Part shown: piece after piece, positions 49,205-62,929 of the stretch
Layout: each line of letters opens with the position of its first letter
Numbering within the stretch: the stretch's first letter is position 1
Program-made: the position numbers and the translations under genes
Assembly (NCBI GenBank): GCA_028571685.1
Contig: CM053140.1
Location: forward strand, 56,054,201-56,118,200
Length of the DNA: 64,000 nt
Origin: Heterohyrax brucei
Taxonomy: Eukaryota > Chordata > Mammalia > Hyracoidea > Procaviidae
Direction of reading: 5' to 3'
The notes under the pieces: generated by a model
Told to the model about the DNA's origin: nothing
The model's input: the letters and a program-made list of their open reading frames with translations, nothing else
Database searches by the model: none

Positions 49205-50815
49205 TCTGTATGGATCATAACAAATTATGGATAATATTGCAAACCATGGGAATTCCAGAGCACTTAACCATGCTTATGAGGAACCTGTACATAGATCAAG
49301 AAGCAGTCATTCAAACAGAACACGAGGATACTATGTTGTTTAAAGTCAGAAAAAGTATGCTTCAGGGTTGTATCTTTTCCCTGTACTGATTTAATCCGCA
49401 GGCTAAACAAATAATCTGAGAAGCTGGAGTATATGAGGTCTGACAATTAAGTCTGTGAACTCAATTGTTCTAAGCACTACATACCTCACTGCTGAATATC
49501 ACTATAGTCACCTTCGAAGTTCTCCCCGTGGTAAGCTATGAGCCAATGCCAGTGCCTAGTATACCCTTCAAAGTGATTTTAGAACCCCTTCTGGAATGGC
49601 CATTGCACATGAGGGCACAGCGGCATGTTTGTTAACTTAAGTGTATAGTTGTTTGTGAGGGAGTTTTTAGCCAGTAAACAAATAACTCTATTGAAACATC
49701 CTTCCTGTTCACCTGATCTGGTATCCAATGACTTTTTTCTTTGCCTGAAGGAAAAGGAAATATTGAAAGCAAGACATTTTGATAACATCAGGATGTCAAG
49801 TGACACCGCAACAGCTCTCACAGACATTCCAGAAAAAGAGTTACAAAATTGCTTTGAAGAGTGGACTAGGCACTGGTGTTAGTGCATAGCCTCCCAAGGG
49901 GAGTACTTCAAAGGTGAATGTAGTGTATTCAGCAATGAGATACGCAACACTTTTTCCAGGATGACTTCATGAACTTAATTGACAGTCCTTGTATGAAAAA
50001 GAACACAGCATCAGGACTGGAGGAAGACTCACTAACAACCTACATTATGTAGCTGACACAACCTTGCTTGGTGAAAGTGAAGAGGACTTGAAGCACTTAC
50101 TGATGAAGATCAAAGATCACATAGCCTTCAGTATGGATTATATCTCAACATAAAGAAAACATAAATCTTCACAACTAGGCAAATAAGCACCATCATGATA
50201 AATGGAAGAAAAAAATGCAGTTGTATAGGATTTCCTTTCACTTGGATCCACTATTAACAACCATGAAAGCAGCAGTCAAGAAATGAAAAGATCCATTTCA
50301 CTGGGCAAATCTGCTGCAAAAGACCTCTTTAAAGTGTTGAAAAGCAAAGATGTCACAGTGAAGGTGTACCTAATCCAAGCCATGGTGCTTTCAATCACCT
50401 CACATGCATGCAAAAGCTGGGCAATGGATAAGGCAGATGGAAGAAGAACCAGTGCCTTTGAACTGTGGTGCTGGCACAGAACATCGCACATACCACGGAC
50501 TGCAAAAAGAAAGAACAAATTTGCCTTAGAATAAGTACAACCAGAATGCTCCTCAGAAGCAAGGATGGCAAGACTAGATTTCACACACTTTGGACATGTT
50601 ATCAATAGGGATCAATCCCTGGAGAAGGACATCATGCTTTGTAAAGGAGAGGGTCAGCAAAAATAGGAAGACCCTCAATGAGATGGATGGACACAGTGGT
50701 TACAAGCTCAAGCATACCAACAATTGTGAGGATGGCACAGGACCAGGCAGTATTTTTTTTCTATTTTACGTAGGGTCACTATGAGTCAGAACTGTCTCAA
50801 AGGCACCTAACAACA
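49205..50815 (+). repeat. RTE LINE interrupted by a mariner
   Basis: Sequence before 49432 ('ggaacctgtacatagatcaa', 'gtatgcttcagggttgtatc') and after 49993 ('caggactggaggaagactca', 'atggattatatctcaacat', 'caaaggcacctaacaacaa') forms one RTE element running to its 3' terminus. The conceptual C-terminal block (SITSHACKSWAMDKADGRR) is related to the copy at 32450-33054. It is frame-broken. Confidence 0.85.
49434..49991 (+). mobile_element. Fold-back mariner-derived element
   Basis: Inserted at TA: ...TA|TGAGGTCTGACAATTAAG at the left and CTTAATTGACAGTCCTTG|TA at the right. The frame 49649-49882 encodes the C-terminal part of a mariner transposase, with the 'hPSCSPDLVSNDFF' signature of the last catalytic Asp region and the ending EWTRHW. 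Unusually, the left arm (49436-49600) is an inverted copy of the right arm (49825-49990), including transposase C-terminal coding sequence. The N-terminal two thirds of the transposase are absent, so it is non-autonomous. Confidence 0.8.
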
Positions 50816-50931
50816 AATGTAAAGCACTTGGCATATTGTAATTGCTGACCAGTGAATTCCAACTCAGCCCCATGTGTTACAGAGTAGAACTACCTGATAG
50901 GGTTCTCCTGGATATAATCTTAATTGCCAGA

Positions 50932-51676
50932 TGTCTCAGATACCTAGTGCCACTGTAACAAAAGCACCACAAGTGGATAGTTTTAACAATAATTAATTTA
51001 TTCTCTCACCATTTGGGAGGCTAGAAGTTCAAACTCAGGGGTGCCAACTCTAAGGGAAGGCTTTCTCTCTCTGTCACCTCTGGGGGAAAGTCCTTATCTC
51101 CTTTTAACATTATGGGTGGCATGGCTTAGAGATCTCCATATGTCTCGGCATCAGTCTTCCCCCGATCAAGGAGGTTCTTAGCATAGGGATCCCAGATCCA
51201 AAGGACACACTTCACTCTCAGCTACTATTTCTTGGTGGTAGTGAGATCCTTCTCTGTCTGCTCATTTCTGTCACCTTGTATCTCTTATAAAATATGTGGC
51301 TTCAATAAGAGTGTGACACTCTTTTTTGTAAGGGTGTGACTCAGCATACACCCTACATGATCCTGCCTCATTAACATATGAACCCAAACCCACTGCCATC
51401 CAGTCAATTTTGACCTATCCAGACCCTGCAGGACAGAGCAGAACTGGGCTTCCAAGGCTCTAAATCTTTATAGAAGCAGATTCCCACATCTCCCTCTTCT
51501 GAAGCAGCTGATACATTTGAACCCATTGACATAGAAAGGTTAGGATTTACAACACATCACAGAAGGGAAGATAATTACCTCAGATCATAAAAGGGAGGAC
51601 AATTACATAATACCAAGAACCATGGCCTCGCTAAGGTGACACATATTTGGGGAGGAATACTATTCAATCCGTGACA
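50932..51676 (-). repeat. MaLR-like LTR with SINE inserted
   Basis: The reverse complement runs from TGTCACGG to 'ggtatctgagaca', as in the other LTRs. An AfroSINE lies inside at 51378-51535. The flanks CCAGA and CTAGT are only weakly compatible with a target duplication. Confidence 0.8.
51378..51535 (-). repeat. AfroSINE, long subtype, head missing
   Basis: Reverse-oriented: 'aacccactgccatccagtca', then the long-type insert 'aaggctctaaatctttatag'. The tRNA head end is truncated. Confidence 0.8.
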
Positions 51677-52249
51677 CTAGTCCTTTTCCTCAGTACCTCA
51701 GTAGTCTAGCACAAACTGTTCTAACCAGAGACCTTGTGTTATTGCCTAGCACATAGTAAACACTCAATAAATGTAGTTAGCTTTGTTGTTTTAACACTAG
51801 GCTACAAGTCCTGACAGCAGAAGTTATGTCTAACTTACATTGCTCACTAGGTGCCCAGAAAAAGAAAAAAAAAAACGTTTAATGACTTCTTCCTGTTCAC
51901 TGTCCCCTGCTACCCCCGACCTCCCCACTTCACCCCCTCCCTCACACCCCTGCCCCATCACCATTATCCCTCTCCTTTGATGTGTGCTGGGCAGTGCACT
52001 CTGGGTACCAGGCTCTGCCTAGAGGCCACACCCCACAGAGGGACAGCCTGCACTGGAGCCAGGCTATTGTTGTGACTGAGATTCTTTCCAAAATGGAAAG
52101 TCCTGAATTCGGGGATAGTTGCTCTAATCTCCGTGGGGCTTCTACATGGCCAGTCTGTTGCCCCCTCCTATGGCAGTAGGGCAATACTGATACCAGGAAT
52201 TGGGCCCGCTACCCCTACCAAGCTCCCTTCGCACACTTTGAACTTGCCC

Positions 52250-52560
52250 CAACACAGAACCCCAAGACCCTGCCCTCACAGAACCCCAGCGCCCTCTCTT
52301 CACAGAAACCCAGTGCCCTCACTGAGCCTCTCTCTTCCCTGAGCTACAGTCTCCTCTTTAACCCCTTCTGCTCCCCAGCTCCTTTCTCTCCTGAGCCTAC
52401 CTCTTCTCTGAGCCTCCATTCTCTCATTGAACCCCATCTCCTCTCTGCACCCCATCTTCTTTGTAAGCCCCTTTAGTCTTCCCCACCTCCCTTGCCTCCT
52501 GCCCTCGCTGAGACCCTGAGACCCTGGCTCCGGCTGTCTTCCGCCTGGCCCCTTGCAGCT
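52250..52560 (+). repeat. Pyrimidine-rich degenerate repeat
   Basis: Almost entirely C/T on the plus strand, with loosely repeated units of about 24 bp of the pattern 'ctctctgagcctccattct'. The complementary purine strand gives spurious Gly/Glu/Arg-rich frames. Confidence 0.6.
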
Positions 52561-53014
52561 CATTGCCCCTCCCCCTCTGCTGGTCAAAACTCCCTTTCAG
52601 GCCTACTTCAGATACCCCCTGCTCTTTGAAAGCTTCCCCCTCACACCAAGCAGAACAAATCGCTGGCTCCCACACGCCCTCAGGCCTTGGCCACCTCCCT
52701 GTTTCAGCAGCACTGACTCACTTTGCTACCAGGTGTTGTTCAGCCTCTGCTGCCCCTGCGGACTGAGCTGCCTGAGAGCAAAAACTATATCTGCCCCATC
52801 TGCTGACCTCCAGGCCCAGAGCAAGTCTTCACAATGATTTGTTGACAGCAACTAACAGTTAGTCTCTGGAATTAGAAAAAAAAGATTTAGGACAGAAGTG
52901 TCAGGAACATGTTTGTGGAGGCCAAGAGATGAAGAACTATGTTCAGATAACATCTACTGGGCACCTTGAGGTGCTGGGCCCTTTCTCAGCCACCATGGCA
53001 TCACCACACCAGAG

Positions 53015-53110
53015 CTAGGCATTATCGTCCCCATTTTACAGACAGAAACTCAGAGAAATTAAGTTCTTGCTGGAGGCCAGCAGCCAGCGAGTGGTAGATC
53101 AGAATTGGAA
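53015..53110 (-). repeat. MIR SINE fragment
   Basis: 'ccccattttacagacagaa', 'actcagagaaattaagttc', 'ccagcagccagcgagtgg'. Confidence 0.7.
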
Positions 53111-54207
53111 TCAAAGGCAGAGCTGAGGTGTGGATGGTCAAGGAGTGGGGCTTGTAGCTGGAGGTGAGGGCCACAGCACAAGTTTTCTCCTCTGTGACAA
53201 TGCGAGTCAGGGAACTGAGGCTGGATCTGAAGGCCCTCCCTCCCCTGTCCCATTGTTCCAACACTGACAAGAGCTGCTCCTTGTCCTCCCTTGCCTCCTT
53301 CTGGAAAGACATTGTCTTGACTCAGGCCCATTCCCGAGCAATCCTCAGCATGATCCGGGAATGAGGTCCCGAAAGAGGAAGGAAACTGCTCTCAGACTAG
53401 GCCCACCCTTGCATGCTCTAGGGCCGGAAGGAGTCACTTTAAGGCTCTCCCTGGGGACCCATGACCAGGATGAGAGACCACGCGGTTCACTGCAAGTGTG
53501 GCCGAGCCAGGCTGACGGAGCCCTACCTCCTCATTGTCACTAGAACCCTCTGACTCTCCCAGGGCCCCTCACTCAGGAAGCCTTTCCTATCTGACCTCTG
53601 CTCTGCCTGCTGTGCGCTAGAGGCCAGGTGCTCATCTCTCTGGACTTCATATCCCGACAGCTAGCAGGCTCTCTCCCCCTCATATACACACACAGACACA
53701 TACAGGAGACACCGAAGGGAGAACTCTGTCTCACCCTTCTGACTCAGGGGGCTGGGACAGCATCACTCCTAATTGAAGGCTCACAAGTGTAGGACAGAGT
53801 CAAGCGTCCCCGTCCTCCACCAGGGGCCATGCGTGCGCACTACCTGGATCCCCTCTTTCCATGACCCAGCCAGCATCTGTTCTCTGACTGGAAGTCGGGA
53901 CCCTGCCTGCCCTTCAACCCTACCCAGATGCTCCTTTAAGACCTAAGGGAAGCGGGTTGCATCAAGAGTCAGACATGACAGCCCCATCCTCCCCCTTCCC
54001 AAGCCAGGTTTCCTGCTATTGACAGCATCCCAGCTGGGCCCGGCCCAGCCTTCCAGTGCTTAACCCCTTCATGACCAGATCTCAGGGCTACCAGGCTGTG
54101 CCCCTAATCATCACCTATAAAGTTAGGAAAATAAAAATACCTTCTTCACTGGATTGCTGTGAGGAACGATACATTAATCAAGATAAAGTACTTAGAAAAG
54201 TATCTTG

Positions 54208-54645
54208 TTATTGTTATTGTTAGGTGCCAACTCACAGTGACCCTATGTACCACAGAAAGGAATACTGCCCAGTCATAGGTCATCCTGACAGTCACTGCTA
54301 TGCATCCACAGTGTCAATCCATCTCCTTGAGGGTCTTCCTCATTTTCATTACCCTCTACTTTACCAAGCATGGTATTCTTCTCCAGGGACTGGTAACTCC
54401 TAATAATTGGGCCAAAGTGCAAAAAGTGAGGTGTCTCTATCCTCCCTTTTCAGTTTTGTTCATTCTCTGGCAGTCCACCGTATATTGTTCACCAACACCA
54501 TAACTGAAAGGCATAATTCCTTTTCTGTCTTCCTGACTTATCTCCCATCTTTCATATACACATGAGATTATTGAAAATATCACAGCCTGAGTCAGGCACA
54601 CTTTAGTCCTGAAAGTGACATCTTTGCTTTTATACTTTAAAGAAG
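54208..54645 (-). repeat. RTE LINE 3' end
   Basis: Reverse-oriented. Begins at the complement of the RTE terminus ('attgttattgttaggtgcc'), then 'tgagggtcttcctcattttc', 'accaagcatggtattcttct'. Confidence 0.85.
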
Positions 54646-54654
54646 AGTGTCTAG

Positions 54655-54800
54655 CAAAACCTCTCAGTATAAGTTAGTTATTATTCTTAATTGTGTGAGC
54701 TTGAATAAGTCATTTCTGAGTCTTTGTCTCTTCAGTTGTACAATGGAGAACATAATAGAATCCACTCAAAAATTCTCTTGGGATTAATTGTGATAATCAA
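54655..54800 (+). repeat. MIR SINE fragment
   Basis: 'gtgtgagcttgaataagtca', 'tctcttcagttgtacaatgg'. Confidence 0.65.
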
Positions 54801-56663
54801 TCATGTGCATGTTGTAAAGTTCTGGTAACAACATGATATTAAATTGTCACAGACAAAGCAAAACAAAATGGAAATCTCTCTTTAACTAACAAAAATCTCT
54901 TACCAGGAGATTGGCCTTAGAGTTTCCAGACTCATCATCTTATTCAAGGGCAGAAGGTACAGTGGAAAGAGTAAATCTAGAGCTGTGCCTTGGCAAAGTC
55001 TGCTTCCCACTCTGATGCCATGTCCTTACCTACTGAAGGAGGCGTGGGGGGCCTAGTGGTCCCTGCCGGGCCCCCTGTCTCTGTCTCAGGTAATGAGAGG
55101 GTCAAAGGAGGTCAGACAGCACAGATGTGAAAGTATTTTGCAAACTTCAAAAAGAGCTAGAAGGGAGGGGAAAGGGTTTATGGAAAGCACTTGCCTGGGA
55201 ATGGGCAGGAACCTTTGTGGTAGGGGCATTGGTCTTGGAACTTTGGGTGCTGGGCAGTTTACCTGTAGGAGAGGGGAAGACCTTCCTTGATACCAGCACT
55301 GTGGGGGCAGGGCTTCACCTGGAGAGATGAGAGGTTATATAAGAAACAGTGCCAGCTCTAGGTGTCTGTCCCCAAGTGGGGACAGGGGAGAAAGGGATCA
55401 GTCAAAGAACCTAGGCTTGGCACCTGAGTCATTTCCGCCTCCCCCCCTTCCCAGTCAATCACATTTGGCATCAGAGACCTTGGGTAGAATCACTTCTGAT
55501 GGGCTTTTAGGTGACCTTTGTGCTGTGACTTGCTGGGGCAGGTTCACCCTGCACATCTGCAGCACCACTGCCTGCAGGCTGCAGATTCCCAGCCTCATCC
55601 AAGGAAGAGCAGGCTCCACAGCATCCACAAACCCAACTACGGCAAGTCCATACCTGCTATGTACCTATCTATGGGAAAGAAATGCAAGACAACTAGAGTC
55701 TTGCTCTGCTTCTCATTCCAACTGTAGCAGCATCTGCCAAGATCGGGCAGAGCAGGCTGACCAGGATCGTTGGAGGAAGTCTCAGAATCAGGAGACTCTG
55801 GGGTCCTGGCTACTGCACCTCTGTGGCAAATCTGACCACTGTGCCTCTGTGGCAAATCTGACCACTGTGCCTCTGTGGCAAATCATTTAGCTTGTCAGGG
55901 CCTATTTGACCACCTGTAAAGTAGAGGAGCTGGACCTGGTCCCCAGCTCCTTTCCACTCTAAGACACTGTGATCAGGAAGGAGTTAATGGAGGCCAGGCT
56001 CTGGGTCAGGAAGGCAAGGGTTAATCTGGAATGGGGGGGGGTGGAGGCTCTCCACAGCTTTTCCTGTGGAGAGTGAGGTTTGGCTGCCACCAAAGTTGCT
56101 TTCAGTCCCTGTGTCCTTCCTATTCTCAGTTCAGACCTGCCTGGGGACTCCCACATTTCTGCCTCAGAGGTGAGTGTCTGTGGACCGCAGGGCTGGGGTG
56201 GGAGAGGACCCGTAGATGCAAGGAGAGGACCTCTAGATCGGCACCAAGCCAGTGAGCACAGAAGTTACCCCATCTCCAGAGCAGAAAGCCTGAACCTCGT
56301 TCTGACCACTAAGCCCAGGCCTGGAAGAAGGTGGGCCGAGGCGTGGAGGGCAAAGAAGGGGCCCTCAGGTTCTAGGGTGGAATGCCTGGTCTGGTGTCCA
56401 GGCCAGCCCGGAAAGCAGAAGAGAAGCGGTGGACAGGAGACTATTTTGATCCCTGTGTTTAGAGGCTTTTTATAGCCTTGTTACTCAGGGCTGGGGACAG
56501 GAGGAGGAGACAGAGGACACCCCTGAGGTCAGACAAGCACAGCACTTTCCTGGGATGTTGCAATCTGACCCATTGCCTAACACAGTCCTGGGGAGTCATA
56601 CAGTGGGCACCTGCTACCTGGGATCCCAGTCACCAACCACCTGTAGGGCCGAATAGCTGGCAA
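54801..56663. other. Intergenic, mostly unique
   Basis: Includes the MIR with an internal minisatellite at about 55800-55920. Open frames up to 187 codons (55327-55890) run through that MIR and are considered chance. Confidence 0.45.
55800..55925 (+). repeat. MIR with internal 26-bp tandem repeat
   Basis: The MIR core phrase 'ctctgtggcaaatc' occurs three times at 26-bp spacing (about 55819-55884), then continues to the normal MIR end 'acctgtaaagtagaggagc'. Confidence 0.75.
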
Positions 56664-56863
56664 AGAAGAATCCCTGGGTCGCATAAATGGTTAAGCACTG
56701 ACTACTGGCTGAAAGATGTGCAGTTCAAACTCACCCACAGGTGCCTCGGAAGACAGGCCTGGTGATCTGCTTCTGAAAGGTAACAGCCTAAATAACCCTA
56801 TGGAGCAGTCCCACTCTGCACACATGGCAAAGTCAGAATCAACTCAGAGGCAACAGGACAACA
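56664..56863 (+). repeat. AfroSINE, long subtype
   Basis: Forward: 'atccctgggtcgcataaatg' head, 'gatctgcttctgaaaggtaa' insert, 'agtcagaatcaactcagagg' tail. Confidence 0.85.
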
Positions 56864-58075
56864 ACAAATAGGAAAGAGGTTGAGGAAAGCCGATCAGGTC
56901 AGGCTGCAGTGGGTGAGAAGGGCATGGTTTCTGCCCCTAGGCCTCCAACCTAGGCTCCCTTCCCCCCAACCCAGGCTGATTCTCTGCCTTTGCCGCCTCC
57001 AGATCCAAGGTCCCCTCAACCCCCAGGACTGGAGAGTCCCTCTCAGCAGGACCCTGGGGGGGGAGGTGTCCTGAGCCATGTGGGTGGCCCATTCTATTAC
57101 AGCCAACTGACCTGTCAACTCTTGATTTACAACCCCACCTGTCCCTTCCCTAGCAGAAGGGAGGTGGAGGAGGGTCTTAGGGTCTCAGGATGAAAAGGGG
57201 GCAGGGATCCTGAGGGAGATTTCCTGGGAGTGCAGGTCATTGGGAAGAATTAGTGGAAGAAACTTTTTAGTGAGGCAAGAGGTCTATTTCTAATGAAAAT
57301 TGCTTGGTAGTTATACCAGCAGGAATAGAAGCAAAATAGCAGAGGAGAAGTGCTGAGAGGCAAGGGAGAGACAGACTCGGAACTAGTTCTGGACTGCAAG
57401 GCGATAGACCCCACCTGAGCAAGCCCCTTCCTCTCTGGGCTCTTTTCCTCTTCTATGAAATGGGAATGCAGAGGTTAGACAAGGTGGTGTCAGCTTAGCC
57501 TTCTAGAATTCCCTTGGCAAGGGCACAGAGTAGGTGGCAAGCCGATGGCTGACATGAACTGGTGACCACCTCTCTCTCCTTCCAAAGTGGGCAGGGCAGT
57601 TGGCTGCAATTACAGGCGGCTCCTACCCTGTGCTTATAGCTCTGACCTCGGTACTTAAGGGCGGGAAGGGTGGGCCCTGCCAGAGCCAGCCTGTGGCTAG
57701 GGAGCCTCCTAGTCTTGGACTCAAAGCTGCTGGGCTAGGAAGAGGTATTTTTTCCGGTTGAGGCCACTTTCGGGAACTGAGCCGGGATTACCCCCACTTC
57801 CTTTTCCAAGTGCTCTGTTTGCTGATGCCTGCTTGACATGTTCCTGCGGCCAGACTGTGGCACCCTCAAAGAGGCATATCTTTCTGGACGGCCAAGGAGG
57901 CCCCAACTGAATGGATCTTAAGGGAGGGGGTAGCCTGAATCTCTGCCCCCCTGGGCATGGCATCCCACCTGCTTGGAAGGGAGAGAGGGCTAGACCATCC
58001 TATCACCAGGAAGGCCTGCGTGAGAAGGGCAAAGATATCTCCTACCCTCTCCTAACCGTTCTTCTCTCTCCACAG
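56864..58075. other. Upstream region of FAM110D
   Basis: Unique GC-richer sequence with a MIR scrap at 57370-57505. The FAM110D promoter and a noncoding first exon should lie here or further upstream, but I could not fix the start site or the donor. Confidence 0.4.
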
Positions 58076-58994
<919 letters not shown>

Positions 58995-59275
58995 CGGTTA
59001 CCGCACGTGGGCGGGCTCCCGCGGCGCCGGGGCTGGACCCGGGCACCGGCAGAGATGCCCTGCCTCGGACGCGCTGGAGACTTTTGGGAAAGCCCTTGCC
59101 TCTGGGTCGCCATTTTCCATGAGGAGATTGGGCACAAGGATCCCGAGACCCTTCCCAGGCAGGCGGCGCCACAAGAAGGGGCAACCACACAACTTCTGTG
59201 GAGGCCGGGTGTACGGAGTAACGACGGGTGGGAACGCAGAGAGCCGCTGAATAAAGTTAAAACGTTATTTTGAAC
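58995..59275 (+). other. FAM110D: FAM110D 3' UTR
   Basis: A short GC-rich 3' UTR of about 280 bp, ended by the AATAAA at 59250. It contrasts with the 3.3 kb UTR of PDIK1L. Confidence 0.75.
59250..59255 (+). terminator. FAM110D: FAM110D poly(A) signal
   Basis: AATAAA followed within about 25 bp by a T-rich then G/T-rich stretch ('cgttattttgaacgggtcgt'), the usual downstream element. Confidence 0.8.
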
Positions 59276-59531
59276 GGGTCGTGCGGTTGGATTCAGGGGC
59301 AGCTGTTGAGGAAGGGGGCGGGGCGGATTTGCTTGGGTAAACCATTGGGCTTTGGAGTATGGATTCGGGCTAACTGTGACCTGGGCAAGCATTTAACTTC
59401 TCTGAGTCTCAGCTGCACAATTCTGTTTTTTTTCTTTAAAAAAAAAGAGGGGGGAGAGGGACCCAATGGAGATCATTTTAAAGTCTTTTTAACCCACACA
59501 ACAAACTACAGATTTAATACTATCTTATAAT

Positions 59532-59648
59532 CAAGGATCCCTGCTGGCACAGGTTAAGAGCTCGGTTGCTAACCTAAAGGTGGAAACTGTGGAACAACCT
59601 TACTCTATCCTATTGGGTTATTAGGAGTCGGAATCAACTGGACTGCAC
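59532..59648 (+). repeat. AfroSINE, internally deleted
   Basis: Forward: 'atccctgctggcacaggtta' to 'aggagtcggaatcaactgg'. The box B region is missing. Confidence 0.8.
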
Positions 59649-59658
59649 CAGATTTCAG

Positions 59659-59887
59659 GGAACCTTGGCGGCATAGTGGTTAAACGCTCAATTGCTAACC
59701 CAAAGTTTGGAAGTTCGACCCCACTAGCCACTCAGCAGGAGAAAAATGTAGCGGTCAGCTTCCCTAAAGATTACAGACTTAATCTTTAGGGATTAAGTAA
59801 AGGACAAAGTAATTTTACTTCGAGGGGCAATTTTACTTTATCCTATAGAGTTGCTGTAAGCCGCAATCTACTCGACAGCAACGGGTT
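59659..59887 (+). repeat. AfroSINE, long subtype
   Basis: Forward. Includes the long insert, expanded by a locally repeated 'attttactt' segment. Ends 'actcgacagcaacggg'. Confidence 0.85.
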
Positions 59888-60035
59888 TTGGAGCCCTAGT
59901 GGCGCTGTGGTTAAGACCTACAGCTGCTAACCAGAACTGGTAGTTCGAATCCACAAGCTGCTCCTTGGAAACCCTACAGGGCAGTTCTACTCTATCCTAT
60001 AAAGTCACTTCATGAATCGACTCCACGAACCCCAA
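59888..60035 (+). repeat. AfroSINE, short subtype
   Basis: Forward: 'ggagccctagtggcgctgtg' to 'catgaatcgactccacgaac'. Abuts the previous copy, giving three SINEs in tandem orientation. Confidence 0.9.
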
Positions 60036-60170
60036 ATCAGCCCCAAATAGAGCTGGTAGCTAGGATCAGAACGTTTGAGGAGTCCTAGAGAGGGGTGTGC
60101 TCCATAAATCTGGGGTCTCCACCCAGTTTTGGAGCCCACAGACTTCTAAAATGCCTCCATTCCCGAAGCT

Positions 60171-60191
60171 CTACTGCCCCCTTGTGGTCGG
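60171..60191 (-). promoter_or_regulatory. Candidate CTCF site, reverse
   Basis: The reverse complement reads CCACAAGGGGGCAGTAG, an excellent match to the CTCF core and its 3' flank. It sits between the convergent genes FAM110D and C1orf232. Function is inferred from the motif. Confidence 0.55.
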
Positions 60192-60846
60192 TAGGTATGA
60201 AGGGCTGAGATGTGGCGAATCAGGAGTTGTAGGATCTTGCTGATGGGCAGCCTCGCTCAGCCACGCCTTTCCCACCAGCACACACAGTCCCCTATTTGCC
60301 TCACGTTCTCATCTGTAGGCCTTTGTTCGTGCTCCTGTTTGCCTGGGTTACCTTTCCCTTCCTGTCAATTTGTCTGTTTCAGATTGAAAAGACTCTACTT
60401 CAAGAAGTCTTCAGGAATTCTCAGTCCCCCTCACCTCCTCTGAGCTTCCACCATTTTTGTGGCTCAGTTTGAGCCTTTATCATCCTGTGTGTGCGCCACT
60501 GGTAGTCCGAGTCCCTTTAGTCTCTGCCTTTATCCGTGTAAGTACCATGCACATACAGTAGGACAAAGGGCAACATTTGTTGAAGTGAAAGGAACTCGTC
60601 AGGGCGATGCAGCCCATCCTCTGGGGCTCCCCGGCTTCTTGGAAAGTTGTACCTTAAGTCTCGCACCATCTCTTCTGATACCTTAGTTATCCCGTCTCTG
60701 GTCATACATTTTCTTCCCTGTATGTTTGTGGGCTAAGGTAAGCACCCCTCTGGGTAGACCCTGCCTGGGGGCTGTCCCACCCCAAAGCAGCCTTCCCTGA
60801 TATGTGGACAAAAGGAGGCAGTCAAATGAGGTATCAGGCCAGAGGC
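60192..60846. other. Between FAM110D and C1orf232
   Basis: Unique sequence with no exon recognised. The small open frames here are unsupported. Confidence 0.4.
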
Positions 60847-60847
60847 T

Positions 60848-60853
60848 TTTATG
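60848..60853 (-). terminator. C1orf232: Possible C1orf232 poly(A) signal (variant)
   Basis: The minus strand reads CATAAA about 45 bp after the stop codon, a known weak variant hexamer. No canonical AATAAA is evident nearby on this strand, so this is tentative. Confidence 0.3.
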
Positions 60854-60896
60854 GGGGGCGTGGAGGTAGGAGGAGGCACCCAGTTCTGCCGGTCGG

Positions 60897-62665
<1,769 letters not shown>

Positions 62666-62769
62666 TCAGGGAAGGGCCCCAGAACAACCTCCCAGGACTC
62701 CACAGCAGCCTCTGCCAGGCTCCCCAAGGGCAGGAACAGGTTGTGGTGCAAGTAGGAAGAGGAACTCAC

Positions 62770-62853
62770 CCTGCGGGCCAGTTGTGACATGGGACCGCAA
62801 GCCTCTTCAGCTGGTTCTTCTGTCTCAGACTCCACCAACACTGGGGTCTTCCT
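62770..62853 (-). CDS. C1orf232: C1orf232 orthologue, upstream coding exon
   Basis: 84 bp (28 codons, phase 0 at both ends) on the minus strand between acceptor 'gtgtcccag' and donor AGG|GTGAGT. Encodes RKTPVLVESETEEPAEEACG then PMSQLARR. Joined to the other two exons it gives 158 residues plus stop. The human protein has about 28 more residues at the N-terminus, which should come from an exon not found in the remaining window, so this gene is partial here. Confidence 0.85.
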
Positions 62854-62929
62854 CTGGGACACAAGACCCCCACCAGAATGACAACCTCCAGAGGAATGCC
62901 CTCTGCAAGCCTGGCACACATAAACCACC

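Larger units (their letters stand above)
51677..54207. other. Intergenic: unique, with a pyrimidine-rich tract
   Basis: Contains the C/T-rich degenerate repeat at 52250-52560 and a MIR fragment at 53015-53110. Open frames of 60-96 codons here overlap on both strands and resemble nothing known to me. Confidence 0.45.

Noticed and set aside
49649-49882. Functional transposase or domesticated gene
   Set aside because: Only the C-terminal 77 codons of a mariner transposase remain, between fold-back arms, with no promoter or exon signals.
55327-55890. 187-codon open frame
   Set aside because: Passes through a MIR and its tandem repeat. No family resemblance and no splice context.
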